A stretch of DNA of 63,058 nt from Verrucomicrobiota bacterium (GCA_016199935.1 JACQFS010000070.1:1-63058); one strand, 5' to 3'; shown: positions 40,525 to 48,985, counted from the stretch's first letter. The notes: generated by a model not told the origin, from the letters alone. Numbers and translations: made by a program.

Positions 40525-41220
40525 ATGAAACTCACCTCGATTCTCACACTCGCCGCGGCGCTCGCCACTTTTTCTCTCCCCGCCGCTGACAACCAACTCA
40601 CCGCCGGGGAAAAGGCCGCGGGCTGGAAACTCCTTTTCAACGGCAAGAACCTCGACGGCTGGCGCGGCTACATGATGAAGGGCCTGCCGGAGGCCGGTTG
40701 GGAAATCAACGGCGGCCTGCTCAAGACCGTCCCGAAGGTGAAGGGCAAGGAACTCATCACGGTGGAGAAGTTCGGCGACTTCGAGTTGAGCTGGGAGTGG
40801 AAGATCGCGGAGGCCGGCAACAACGGCATCAAGTATTTCGTCAGCGAAAGTCGCAAGGCGCCCGGCCCCGAGTATCAGATGCTCGACGACGCGAAGCATC
40901 CCGACGGCGGACGCGGCCCGATCCATCAGACCGCGTCATTCTACGACGTGCTTCCGCCCGCCGCCGACAAGCCGCTCAAGGCGCCCGGCGAGTGGAATTC
41001 CTCGCGCATCATCGCGAAGGGGAACCACGTCGAGCACTGGCTCAACGGCAAGAACGTGCTGACCTTCGAGCTCGACAGCGCCGAGGTGAAGGACGGCATC
41101 GCCAAGAGCAAGTTCAAGAGCATCCCCGACTTCGGCACGCACCTCGAGGGTCACATCATGCTGACCTACCACAACGACGAGTGCTGGTATCGGAGCATCA
41201 AGCTTCGCGAGCTGAAGTGA
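40525..41220 (+). CDS. DUF1080 (3-keto-disaccharide hydrolase type) exported protein
   Basis: A 231-residue paralogue of the preceding protein with a cleavable signal peptide (LTSILTLAAALATFSLPAAD) instead of a lipobox. Domain motifs are WKLLFNGKNLDGWRGY, WEINGGLLKTVPKVKG, DFELSWEWKIAEAGNNGIKY, PEYQMLDDAKHPDG and HWLNGKNVLTFELD. One member is membrane-anchored and one soluble, so they may work on the same substrate in two places. Confidence 0.92.
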   Translation: MKLTSILTLAAALATFSLPAADNQLTAGEKAAGWKLLFNGKNLDGWRGYMMKGLPEAGWEINGGLLKTVPKVKGKELITVEKFGDFELSWEWKIAEAGNNGIKYFVSESRKAPGPEYQMLDDAKHPDGGRGPIHQTASFYDVLPPAADKPLKAPGEWNSSRIIAKGNHVEHWLNGKNVLTFELDSAEVKDGIAKSKFKSIPDFGTHLEGHIMLTYHNDECWYRSIKLRELK

Positions 41221-41300
41221 GGCGTGAGGAGTAACAAGTAAGGAGTAATCCGTAATCCGTAAGGCCGGGTCTTCTTACGCATCACTCCTTACTCATTACT
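41219..41300. repeat. Heptamer hairpin repeat between DUF1080 gene and ruvC
   Basis: AGTAAGGAGTAATCCGTAAT on one side faces TTACGCATCACTCCTTACTC and ATTAC on the other. The arms are largely complementary with a GC-rich loop. The 7-bp unit TAATCCG is again in tandem. Confidence 0.85.
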
Positions 41301-41353
41301 GCCACCCACGTCCTGCTCGACTCCCGAACCCCGCGCCGCCATCCTCGCCGCGC

Positions 41354-41965
41354 ATGGGCATCTCGCCGCAGCAATTCGAGCAGATGAAAAGCCGCGTCAG
41401 CGGCGTGCGTCGCTCGGCCGCGCCGGTCTTCGCGAGCAGCCGCGTGCCGATCGTGGCGAACGGACACGCCGTGATCCTCGGCATTGATCCCTCGCTTCGC
41501 GGCACCGGCTTCGGCGTCATCCGGCTGGCGAAACCGAATCCGGTCCTCATCGCGTGCGGCACGATCACGTGCCCGGCCAGTTGGGAACACTCGCGCTGCC
41601 TCGTGAAAATTTCGCAGACGCTCCGCGACGTGGTGAAGGAGACGAAGCCGACCGTGTGCGTGATCGAGGGACTGTTCTTCGCGCAAAATCTCCAGACCGC
41701 CATCGTCATGGGCGAGGCGCGCGGCGCGGCGATGGCGGCGGTGGCCGAGGCGGGGCTGGAGATTTACGAGATCGCCACGCGCAAGGTGAAGCAGGCCATC
41801 GTCGGCTACGGCGCGGCGCAAAAAATCGCTGTCGCGAAAATGGTCCAGCGGATGTTGCAACTGCCCGAGCTCCCCGCGCCCGACGCCGCGGACGCGCTCG
41901 CGCTCGCGCTGGCCCACGCACAAACCAACGGACGCCCCGGCCTCACCCCGCCGAAAAAAATCTGA
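41354..41965 (+). CDS. ruvC: Holliday junction resolvase RuvC
   Basis: A 203-residue endonuclease that cuts Holliday junctions after RuvAB branch migration. Catalytic acids are in LGIDPSLRGTGFGV, VIEGLFFAQN and the pair in PDAADALALALAH. The normal protein begins near residue 40 here; the first 38 residues are an extension of unknown role, or the true start may be a later codon. ruvA follows after one intervening small gene. Confidence 0.93.
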   Translation: MGISPQQFEQMKSRVSGVRRSAAPVFASSRVPIVANGHAVILGIDPSLRGTGFGVIRLAKPNPVLIACGTITCPASWEHSRCLVKISQTLRDVVKETKPTVCVIEGLFFAQNLQTAIVMGEARGAAMAAVAEAGLEIYEIATRKVKQAIVGYGAAQKIAVAKMVQRMLQLPELPAPDAADALALALAHAQTNGRPGLTPPKKI

Positions 41966-41972
41966 GCGCACC

Positions 41973-42272
41973 ATGGGATTCCTCATTCTCATCGGCCTCA
42001 CGGTCACGGCGCTGGTCATTGCGATCGTCGTCGTGCTGCGGCGCAAGAACCCGACCGGCGGCGCGAGCAGCGGCACCACGTGGAATTCCGGCGACTCCGG
42101 ATTCAGCACCGGCTTCTTCTCCGCCGGCGACGCCGGGCCGGGAAGTCCCGGCCCGGATGCTTCCCCGTCGCCCGGCTCCACCGGTGGTGACTCCGGCGCG
42201 GGCGCGAGCAGTGGCGGTGGCGACGCGGGCGGCGGCGGTAGTGGTGACAGTGGCGGCAGCGGCTGCGGTTGA
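41973..42272 (+). CDS. Small membrane protein with Gly/Ser-rich tail
   Basis: A 99-residue protein: one N-terminal transmembrane helix (FLILIGLTVTALVIAIVVVL), an RRKN stop-transfer, then about 75 residues of Gly, Ser, Asp and Pro ending in GCG. It starts 8 bp after ruvC and ends 12 bp before ruvA, so it belongs to the ruv operon. The tail is low-complexity and probably disordered. The function is unknown. Confidence 0.7.
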   Translation: MGFLILIGLTVTALVIAIVVVLRRKNPTGGASSGTTWNSGDSGFSTGFFSAGDAGPGSPGPDASPSPGSTGGDSGAGASSGGGDAGGGGSGDSGGSGCG

Positions 42273-42284
42273 TTTCAACAAAGC

Positions 42285-42890
42285 ATGATCACGTTTCTTC
42301 ACGGCAAACTCGTCGAGGCGCTGCCCACGCAGGCCATCGTGGACGTCCACGGCGTCGGCTACGAGGTGCTCATCCCGCTTTCTTCCTTCGACAAACTCCC
42401 CGCGCCCGGCAGCGAGGTGCGGCTGCTCACGCACCTCGCCGTGCGCGAGGACGCCCACGTGCTCTACGGCTTCATGTCCGCCGCCGAGCGCGATCTGTTC
42501 CGCCTGCTCATCCACGCCGTCAGCGGCATCGGGCCGAAGACGGCGCTGAACATCTTGAGCGGCGTGAGCGCGGGCGCGTTCCGCCACGCGGTGGCCCACG
42601 GTGACGTGAAGGCGCTCTCGCAAATTTCCGGGGTGGGGAAAAAAACCGCCGAGCGCATCATCGTCGAACTGCGCGACAAGCTCGGCGCGCCCGGTGCGTT
42701 CGATTCCGTTGCCGGGACGAAGCCGCTCACCGCCGACGAGCAGCGGTTGCACGACGCCGTGCTCGCGCTCGTCGCGCTCGGTTACAAGCAGCCCGACGCG
42801 CACGAGGCCGTGAAGGCGTCGCTCGCGGTGCTCGGCGCACAGGCGACGGTGGAGCAGCTCGTCCGCGCCGCGCTGAAGAAAGGCGCGTGA
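42285..42890 (+). CDS. ruvA: Holliday junction DNA-binding protein RuvA
   Basis: A 201-residue protein with the OB-fold domain I (MITFLHGKLVEALPTQAIVD; GYEVLIPLSS), helix-hairpin-helix domain II (GIGPKTALNILSGV; ISGVGKKTAERIIVELRDKL) and the C-terminal domain III that contacts RuvB (DAVLALVALGYKQPDAHEAV). It targets the RuvB motor to junctions. ruvB is not in the window. Its stop overlaps the start of the acyltransferase gene. Confidence 0.96.
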   Translation: MITFLHGKLVEALPTQAIVDVHGVGYEVLIPLSSFDKLPAPGSEVRLLTHLAVREDAHVLYGFMSAAERDLFRLLIHAVSGIGPKTALNILSGVSAGAFRHAVAHGDVKALSQISGVGKKTAERIIVELRDKLGAPGAFDSVAGTKPLTADEQRLHDAVLALVALGYKQPDAHEAVKASLAVLGAQATVEQLVRAALKKGA

Positions 42891-43606
42891 TGGCAGAGCC
42901 AGTTACGCAACCCACCGTCCGCGCGCCGCGCTCCTCCGGCATCGTCGTGCCCCACCGCGCGAAATGGTATCAGCGCCTCGCCGCGCGGCTCATCCACGGC
43001 GCCATCGTCATCGTCGCGCGCACGCTTCGCTACAAGTGGACCGACACGAGCGGGATGTTCGCGGCAGACCAGCCGGCGACGCCCCTGGTGTTCGTGACCT
43101 GGCACAACCGGCTCGTGCTTTCCATGATGGCGTATCACTGGCACATCCGGAAATTTCAGAAGCAGCGGCGGCTTGCGGCGCTGGTCAGCGCAAGCAAGGA
43201 CGGCGGGATGCTCGCACATGTGCTGGAATTGTTCGACGTGGAGCCGGTGCGCGGCAGCAGCAGCCGGCGCGGCGGCCAGGCGCTGCTCGAAATGGCCGGC
43301 TGCGCCGGGCGTGGCTTCGACCTCGCCGTCACGCCCGACGGCCCGCGCGGGCCGTGCTACGTGATGCAGCCCGGCGTCATCGGGCTGGCGCAGGTCTGCG
43401 GTCGGCCGGTGGTGCCGGTGTCATATCGGGTCGGCTGGAAAATCCAGATGAACAGTTGGGACCGCTTCCAGATTCCGCTGCCCTTCTCGCGGTGCGAAAT
43501 GTTTTTCGGCGAACCGCTCCCTGTGCCGCGCGAGGCCGACGACGCGGAACGCGAGCGCCTCCGCGCCGAACTCGAAGCGCGCCTCCGGGCCATCACGCAC
43601 GACTGA
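42890..43606 (+). CDS. DUF374-type lysophospholipid acyltransferase
   Basis: A 238-residue membrane-associated acyltransferase. VFVTWHNRLVLSMMAYHWH holds the catalytic HN-type motif of the DUF374 subfamily; VSASKDGGMLAHVLELF, GSSSRRGGQALLEM and FDLAVTPDGPRGPCYVMQPG follow. Such proteins acylate lipid A or phospholipid precursors. The ATG at 42890 overlaps the ruvA stop. The next genes are glycosyltransferases, which supports a role in envelope lipids. Confidence 0.9.
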   Translation: MAEPVTQPTVRAPRSSGIVVPHRAKWYQRLAARLIHGAIVIVARTLRYKWTDTSGMFAADQPATPLVFVTWHNRLVLSMMAYHWHIRKFQKQRRLAALVSASKDGGMLAHVLELFDVEPVRGSSSRRGGQALLEMAGCAGRGFDLAVTPDGPRGPCYVMQPGVIGLAQVCGRPVVPVSYRVGWKIQMNSWDRFQIPLPFSRCEMFFGEPLPVPREADDAERERLRAELEARLRAITHD

Positions 43607-43617
43607 TCGCGCGCCGC

Positions 43618-44724
43618 ATGAAACTCGCGCTCATCCGCCGCCAGTTCTCCGCCTCGGGCGGCGCGGAGCTATACCTTCAACGTCTTCTCGAAGCCCTCGC
43701 GGGCGCGGGCCATGAGTTGCACCTCTTCGCGGAGAAATGGGACACGGTGCCGGCCGGCGTGACGTTTCATTCCATCGCCGGCGGCGGTTCGCGGGCCGCG
43801 CGGCCGTTGAACTTTGCCCGCGCCGTCGAGGCCGCGCTCGCGGCGGAAAAATTCGACTGCGTGTTCAGCCTCGAACGCACGCTGCGGCAGAACGTGTATC
43901 GCGCCGGCGACGGCGTGCATCACGTGTGGCTCGAGCAGCGGCGGAAATTCGCGCCGTGGTGGAAGCGGCCGTTCATCGGGCACGGCGCGTTTCACCGGAC
44001 GATGCTGGCGCTCGAAGCGCAGACCTTCGATCCGCGCCGCACGCGTCGCGTGATCGTGAACTCGGAAATGGTGCGCGCCGAAATCCTCCGGCACTTCAAC
44101 TTTCCCGCGGAGCGAATCCACCTCGTTCGCAATGGCGTCAACGTCGCGCGCTTCCGCGCCGGCCGCCGCGCCGAGACGCGCGCGCGGTTCGGCGTGCGCG
44201 ACGACGAGTTCCTCCTGCTCTTCGCCGGCTCCGGGTGGGAGCGGAAGGGACTGCCCGCTTTGCTCAAAGCGCTCCCGAAAATTTCCGCGGCCTCGAACGG
44301 GCGACGCGTGAAGCTGCTCGTCGCGGGCAAAGGCCGCGCCACCGCCGCGCCCGCCGATGTGATCTTCGCCGGCCCGTTCGCCGACGTGGAGAACGCCTAC
44401 GCGGCGGCCGACCTGTTTGTGTTCCCGCCGATTTACGAGCCGTCGGCGAACGTCGTCTTCGAGGCGCTGGCGGCGGGTTTGCCCGTCATCACCACCGCGT
44501 GCAACGGTGCGAGCGAAGTGCTCGTCGAGGGCGTGAACGGCACGGTCCTCCACGAGCCGGACAATGTGCCGGCGCTTGCCGACGCGGTGTGCGCATGGAT
44601 GACTCGCCCCGTGACGCGCCCGGTGCCGAACACGTTTGATCTGAGTCTCGAACGCAACGTCGCCGAGACCATCGCGGTGATCGAACTCGCGGCGAAGGAG
44701 AAATTGGCAGGGATTCGGAACTGA
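43618..44724 (+). CDS. Glycosyltransferase family 4 (WaaG-like)
   Basis: A 368-residue GT-B enzyme. The N-terminal acceptor domain starts KLALIRRQFSASGGAELYLQ; the donor domain has RIHLVRNGVNVARFR, LLFAGSGWERKGLPALLKAL and the EX7E motif PPIYEPSANVVFEALAAGLP. The closest resemblance is to lipopolysaccharide core glucosyltransferases. It follows the acyltransferase by 11 bp. Confidence 0.9.
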   Translation: MKLALIRRQFSASGGAELYLQRLLEALAGAGHELHLFAEKWDTVPAGVTFHSIAGGGSRAARPLNFARAVEAALAAEKFDCVFSLERTLRQNVYRAGDGVHHVWLEQRRKFAPWWKRPFIGHGAFHRTMLALEAQTFDPRRTRRVIVNSEMVRAEILRHFNFPAERIHLVRNGVNVARFRAGRRAETRARFGVRDDEFLLLFAGSGWERKGLPALLKALPKISAASNGRRVKLLVAGKGRATAAPADVIFAGPFADVENAYAAADLFVFPPIYEPSANVVFEALAAGLPVITTACNGASEVLVEGVNGTVLHEPDNVPALADAVCAWMTRPVTRPVPNTFDLSLERNVAETIAVIELAAKEKLAGIRN

Positions 44725-44755
44725 CATTCCCAAACGACCGGGATAAACTTTGTGC

Positions 44756-44992
44756 ATGAAAACCAAGCTTGACCACGAGACGCAGCGACGGCTCGTGCGC
44801 CAGTGGGGCAAGACCGGCGAGTGGCTTGAAGAAGTGAAGCGGAAGGAGCTCGCCGCGCTGACGGACGCGGAGGCGTGGCGTCAGACCGAGGCGCTCCTGA
44901 GCCTCGCCCCGCATTACCGCCGGCGGCGGCGCACCTCGGGATTGGTGCAGCAACAGGCGTGGTTTCACCGGCTGCCGCACCGCCGGAAATGA
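44756..44992 (+). CDS. Small basic protein paired with a nucleotidyltransferase
   Basis: A 78-residue helical protein (LDHETQRRLVRQWGKTGEWL; EEVKRKELAALTDAEAWRQT) with an Arg-rich end. Its stop overlaps the start of the nucleotidyltransferase, the usual arrangement of a two-gene toxin-antitoxin or partner pair. I take it as the likely antitoxin or regulator; no DNA-binding domain is clear. Confidence 0.65.
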   Translation: MKTKLDHETQRRLVRQWGKTGEWLEEVKRKELAALTDAEAWRQTEALLSLAPHYRRRRRTSGLVQQQAWFHRLPHRRK

Positions 44993-45597
44993 ACCCCGTA
45001 TTCACTGGCGCGCTCGCGTTGCAGACCGTCTGCCGGCAGCACGGCTGGCGGTTCTGTTTCATCGGCGGAGTCGCGGTGCAGCGGTGGAGCGAACCCCGTT
45101 TCACCGAGGATGCGGACCTGACTTTGTTGAGCGGCTTTGGCCGGGAGGAGGAATTCATCAGGCCGTTGATCGAGGCGTTTCGTCCGCGAATTCCCGAAGC
45201 CGCCGAGTTCGCCCTGCGCAATCGCGTTCTGCTGCTGCGCGATCCCCACGGGACCAATCTGGATGTCGCCCTCGGCGCGCTGCCGTTTGAAATTCATGCG
45301 GTGGGGCGGGCCTCGGAGTTCGAGTTTCCCGGTGGCCCGCGGCTGGTGACGTGCGGCGCGGAGGATCTGCTGGTCCACAAGTGCTTTGCGGCGCGGCAAA
45401 AAGACTGGCTGGATGTCGAAGGCATCCTGCGGCGGCAGCATGGGAAACTGGATCTGGCCTTGGTGCGCCGCGAACTCAAGCCACTCGTCCGACTCAAGGA
45501 GATGCCGGAAATCCTCACGGAGTTTGAACGGAAGGTCGCCGCTTCTGAGCGCCCGTTCCGGCACCAGCAGCTCAAAGGTCGCAAGCGCCGAACGTGA
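44989..45597 (+). CDS. Nucleotidyltransferase (AbiEii/MNT-like)
   Basis: A 202-residue protein of the nucleotidyltransferase fold. FCFIGGVAVQRWSEPRFTED gives the GG...W signature, and EDADLTLLS plus NLDVALGALPFE give the acidic metal-binding residues. DLLVHKCFAARQKDWLDVEG is typical of AbiEii/AbiGii-related proteins. Such proteins can act as toxins by modifying tRNA or as phage-defence parts. The gene starts within the stop of the small upstream gene and its end overlaps the next glycosyltransferase by 4 nt, inside an envelope gene cluster. Confidence 0.8.
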   Translation: MNPVFTGALALQTVCRQHGWRFCFIGGVAVQRWSEPRFTEDADLTLLSGFGREEEFIRPLIEAFRPRIPEAAEFALRNRVLLLRDPHGTNLDVALGALPFEIHAVGRASEFEFPGGPRLVTCGAEDLLVHKCFAARQKDWLDVEGILRRQHGKLDLALVRRELKPLVRLKEMPEILTEFERKVAASERPFRHQQLKGRKRRT

Positions 45598-46349
45598 ACA
45601 TTTCCTTCTGCCTCATCACGCTCAACGAGGAGCAGAACCTCCCGCGCTGCCTGCGCAGCGTGCGCGACCTCGCGGACGAGATCGTGGTCGTGGACTCGGG
45701 CAGCACCGACGCGACGGTGCCGACGGCGCAGCGCTTCGGCGCGCGCGTGGTGGCGCGCGACTGGCTCGGTTACGTGAACCAGAAAAATTTCGCGCTCTCG
45801 CTCGCGACGAACGACTGGGTGTTCAGCATTGATGCCGACGAGGAGCTGTCGCCGGAACTGCAAGCGGAGGTCGCGGCGCTCAAAAAGAACGGACTGCCGG
45901 AAAATGTCGCGGGTTTCTCGATGCCTCGCTGCGTGCTTTACGACGGCCGGTGGATCCGGCACGGCGACTGGTATCCGGACCGGCTCGTGCGGCTGTTCCG
46001 CCGCGACCGCGCGACGTTCGCCGGCGGCAAAGTCCACGAGCGGCTCGAACTCGACGGCCCCGTGCGCGAGCTGCGCGGCGAACTTTTTCATTACTCCTTC
46101 CGCGATGCCACCGATCACTGGGCGCGATGCGAAAAATACGCGCGCCTCTGGGCCGAGACGCAACACGAGGCCGGGCGGCGTGCCGGTCCGCTCGCGCCGC
46201 CGCTGCACGCGTTGTTCCGCTGGTTCCGCGGCTACGTGTTGCGGCGCGGTTATCTCGATGGCGAGCAGGGCCGGCGCATCGCGCGGATGAATGCGCGCGA
46301 GGTGGCGTTGAAATACCGGCTGCTGCGGGGGATGAATCGTAACGAGTAA
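45594..46349 (+). CDS. Glycosyltransferase family 2 (WaaE/KdtX-like)
   Basis: A 251-residue GT-A enzyme. ISFCLITLNEEQNLPRCLRS, IVVVDSGSTDATV, NQKNFALSLATNDWVFSIDA and DADEEL are the nucleotide-sugar and DXD motifs; the C-terminal half (FHYSFRDATDHWARCEKYAR) matches lipopolysaccharide core beta-glucosyltransferases of the WaaE type. The start is a GTG overlapping the nucleotidyltransferase stop. Confidence 0.92.
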   Translation: MNISFCLITLNEEQNLPRCLRSVRDLADEIVVVDSGSTDATVPTAQRFGARVVARDWLGYVNQKNFALSLATNDWVFSIDADEELSPELQAEVAALKKNGLPENVAGFSMPRCVLYDGRWIRHGDWYPDRLVRLFRRDRATFAGGKVHERLELDGPVRELRGELFHYSFRDATDHWARCEKYARLWAETQHEAGRRAGPLAPPLHALFRWFRGYVLRRGYLDGEQGRRIARMNAREVALKYRLLRGMNRNE

Positions 46350-46411
46350 GGAGTAATCCGTAAGCGAGGTGTCGGCCGCCTGGTTTTTACGGATTACTCC
46401 TTACTCCTTAC
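46347..46411. repeat. Heptamer hairpin repeat between convergent genes
   Basis: CGAGTAAGGAGTAATCCGTAA faces TTACGGATTACTCCTTACTC and CTTACC, a near-perfect stem of about 19 bp around a GC-rich loop. It lies between two convergent genes and is a plausible bidirectional terminator. Confidence 0.88.
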
Positions 46412-46413
46412 CC

Positions 46414-46821
46414 TCACACATCAATCGTCTTGTCGTCGGGCTTCGGCTTCATCCGGCGGATGCTCACGCGGCTGCGGCTGGTGCCGGTGATCAGATTCAG
46501 CACGAGCGAGACGAAGCTGATGATGAGCGCGCCCCAGAACGCCGGCCAGAAACCGGCCACCGTGAAGTGCGGCGCGAGGATGCTGCCGGTGAGCCAGAGG
46601 AGCAGCGCGTTGATGACGAGCGTGAACAGGCCGAGCGTGAAGATGACGAGCGAGATGGAGAGCGCCACGAGGAGGGGCCGCACGATGGCGTTGAGGACGC
46701 CGAGCACGAGCGACGCGACGATCAGGTCGAGCGGTGACTCGTAGTGGATGCCCTTGATCAGGTAGACCGCGACGAGGACGGCAAGCGTGTTGATGGCCCA
46801 GCGTTGGAGAAATTCTTTCAC
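46414..46821 (-). CDS. Membrane protein of the phage-holin-4/DUF360 family (PF04020-type)
   Basis: A 135-residue protein with four predicted helices (AINTLAVLVAVYLIKGIHY; LIVASLVLGVLNAIVRPLLV; SLVIFTLGLFTLVINALLLW; FWPAFWGALIISFVSLVLNL). The motif VLNAIVRPLL is typical of this widespread small integral membrane family. A GTG at 46821 begins the conserved part. The basic tail ends in MKPKPDDKTIDV. The function is unknown. Confidence 0.88.
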   Translation of the reverse strand: MKEFLQRWAINTLAVLVAVYLIKGIHYESPLDLIVASLVLGVLNAIVRPLLVALSISLVIFTLGLFTLVINALLLWLTGSILAPHFTVAGFWPAFWGALIISFVSLVLNLITGTSRSRVSIRRMKPKPDDKTIDV

Positions 46822-46828
46822 GCGCAAC

Positions 46829-47800
46829 TCACTTCGGTTCGGCGAGGAGGAAGGTCGTGTCGGCGCCGGTTTCGATCTGGCGGCGCGGCAGCACCCACGG
46901 CAGCACGGCGAACTCACCGGCCTTGAGCGTCACGGCATTCGCACCGTCGGAGGCGATGACCTGGCCCTGCACGATGGCGAGCATCTGGAGTTGCTGATAA
47001 TCAAACGTGACGTGCTGTCCGGCCTTCACCTTCCAAAGCGTGACGCGTAAGAGATCGTGATCCACGAGCACGCACTTCTGAACGGCGGTGCCGGTCGCAG
47101 AAGTGTTGAGCAGCGGCGGCTCGAAGTCGGCGAAGTCAATCGAGGCGAGCGCCTGCGCCACGTGCAGTTCGCGCGGTTGGCCGTCAAGACCGGTGCGGTT
47201 CCAATCGAACACGCGGTAGGTGGTGTCGGAGTTCTGCTGAATCTCGAACAGCACGCTGCCCGCGCCCAGGGCATGCACGCGGCCGCTCGGGAGAAACATC
47301 GCGTCGCCGCATTTCACCTCGTGGCGATGGAAACATTCCGCCACCGTGCCGTCGCCGACGCGCCGCTTGAACTCGTCCGGCGTCACGCCGCGCTTGAGGC
47401 CGGTGAAAATATCCGCGCCCGGATCGCACTCGGCGAAATACCACATCTCCGTCTTCGGCTCGCCGTGCAGTTCGGCGGCCTTGTGCGCGGGCGGGTGGAC
47501 TTGGAGCGAAAGTTTTTCGCGCGCATCGAGGAGCTTCACGAGCAGCGGGAAGCGGCCGCCGGCCGCGGACTTCGCGGGACCGAGCAGGTCGCGCGCGCCG
47601 TTTTCCATGAGCCAGCGCAAATTTTTTCCGGCGAGCGGGCCGTTGCCGATGACGCTCACGCCCTCGGGCCGGTCGGTGATTTCCCAGGATTCGCCGATGA
47701 CCGCGCCGGCGGGCAGACGCTTGCCGAACAACTCGGCGAGCCGGCGTCCGCCCCAGACGCGCTCTTTGAAAATGGGATGGAAGGTCAGCGGATAGAGCAT
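46829..47800 (-). CDS. manA: Mannose-6-phosphate isomerase, class I
   Basis: A 323-residue cupin enzyme interconverting mannose 6-phosphate and fructose 6-phosphate. FKERVWGGRRLAELFGKRLP, GESWEITDRPEG, PLLVKLLDAREKLSLQVHPP (zinc-binding Gln and His), KTEMWYFAECDPGA (zinc-binding Glu) and FLPSGRVHALGAGSVLFEIQ (zinc-binding His and catalytic region) are in order. It is the short class without the C-terminal extension. It feeds mannose into glycolysis or supplies GDP-sugars for the envelope genes nearby. Confidence 0.94.
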   Translation of the reverse strand: MLYPLTFHPIFKERVWGGRRLAELFGKRLPAGAVIGESWEITDRPEGVSVIGNGPLAGKNLRWLMENGARDLLGPAKSAAGGRFPLLVKLLDAREKLSLQVHPPAHKAAELHGEPKTEMWYFAECDPGADIFTGLKRGVTPDEFKRRVGDGTVAECFHRHEVKCGDAMFLPSGRVHALGAGSVLFEIQQNSDTTYRVFDWNRTGLDGQPRELHVAQALASIDFADFEPPLLNTSATGTAVQKCVLVDHDLLRVTLWKVKAGQHVTFDYQQLQMLAIVQGQVIASDGANAVTLKAGEFAVLPWVLPRRQIETGADTTFLLAEPK

Positions 47801-47806
47801 GGAAAA

Positions 47807-47882
47807 TTACTTACGCGTTACTCATTACTTCTTACGGCTGATCCCCGGCTCGCGTGACGAGTAAGGAGTGATGCGTAAAAAA
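47807..47882. repeat. Hairpin repeat of TTACTCATTAC words
   Basis: TTACGCGTTACTCATTACTTC faces GACGAGTAAGGAGTGATGCG and TAAAAAAACTTACG across a GC-rich loop, between manA and accA on the same strand. It belongs to the same repeat class as 41219-41300 and 46347-46411. Confidence 0.75.
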
Positions 47883-47884
47883 AC

Positions 47885-48856
47885 TTACGCCGTGGCCGGC
47901 TCGTCGAACTTGCCGTGCCGGCGGAATTTTTGGTAGCGCTGGTGCATCCGCTCGCCCGTCGGGAGCGCGCTGAGTTCGCGCAGGTGCCGGAGCACGGCTT
48001 CGCTGAAGGACTTGGCGATGGCCGCGGTGTCCTGGTGCGCGCCGCCGAGCGGTTCGGCGATGATCTCGTCCACGAGGCCGAGTTCGAGCAGGTCGGAAGC
48101 GGTGATCTTGAGCGCCTCGGCGGCCTGTGGCGCGGCCTTGCGGTCCTTCCATAAAATCGCCGCGCAACCCTCGGGGCTGATGACGGAGTAGTAGGCGTTT
48201 TCCAAAATGAGCACGCGATCCGCGACGCCGATGCCGAGCGCGCCGCCGGAGCCGCCTTCGCCGATGACCACGGCAATGATCGGCACCTCGAGCAGCATCA
48301 TTTCGCGGAGATTCACGGCGATGGCCTCGCCAATGTGGCGCTCCTCCGAGCCGATGCCGGGGTAGGCGCCCGCGGTGTCAATGATCGTGATGACCGGAAG
48401 GTTGAACTTGTGGGCGAGCTGCATCAGGCGGAGCGCCTTGCGGTAGCCCTCGGGGTGCGCGGAGCCGAAGTTGCGGAGAATGTTTTCCTTCGTGTCGCGA
48501 CCCTTTTGCGTGCCGATGACGACGACCTTTTGCCCGCCGATTTTGGCGAAGCCGCCGACCACAGCGCGGTCGTCCGAGTAAAGCCGGTCGCCATGCAGTT
48601 CGGAAAAATCAGTGAACGCGTGCTTGAGGTAGTCGAGCGTGTAAGGCCGGAGCGGGTGGCGGGCGATCTGGACGCGTTGCCAAGCATTGAGGTTGGAATA
48701 GACCTCCTGCTGCATCTCGCCGAGCTTCCGTTCCATGAGGCGGATTTCCTCGTCGAAATTCACGCTCAGGTCGTGCTGTTCCGGATGGGCCTTCAGCTCG
48801 TCCAGCTTGCGCTGCAGCTCAAACAGGGGCTTCTCGAACTCGAGCTGATGTTTCAT
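47885..48856 (-). CDS. accA: Acetyl-CoA carboxylase carboxyltransferase alpha subunit
   Basis: A 323-residue subunit of the enzyme making malonyl-CoA for fatty-acid synthesis. The N-terminal helices (EFEKPLFELQRKLDELKAHP) and carboxyltransferase motifs PYTLDYLKHAFTDFSELHGD, VIGTQKGRDTKEN, FGSAHPEGYRKALRLM, TIIDTAGAYPGIGSEERHIG and VIGEGGSGGALGIG match the family. The start at 48856 opens the conserved N-terminus. The beta subunit gene is elsewhere. Confidence 0.97.
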   Translation of the reverse strand: MKHQLEFEKPLFELQRKLDELKAHPEQHDLSVNFDEEIRLMERKLGEMQQEVYSNLNAWQRVQIARHPLRPYTLDYLKHAFTDFSELHGDRLYSDDRAVVGGFAKIGGQKVVVIGTQKGRDTKENILRNFGSAHPEGYRKALRLMQLAHKFNLPVITIIDTAGAYPGIGSEERHIGEAIAVNLREMMLLEVPIIAVVIGEGGSGGALGIGVADRVLILENAYYSVISPEGCAAILWKDRKAAPQAAEALKITASDLLELGLVDEIIAEPLGGAHQDTAAIAKSFSEAVLRHLRELSALPTGERMHQRYQKFRRHGKFDEPATA

Positions 48857-48985
48857 TTGCGGGCGGAGAATAGGTTTGCCGCGAAAGTGGCGCAATGCCG
48901 ATGTTCGTCCGGCACCGAACCCGGCATGGAAAAGGCTTTGTCGCAGGAGCCCGGACTGTGCTACGGTTCGGCCAAACCAACGACC

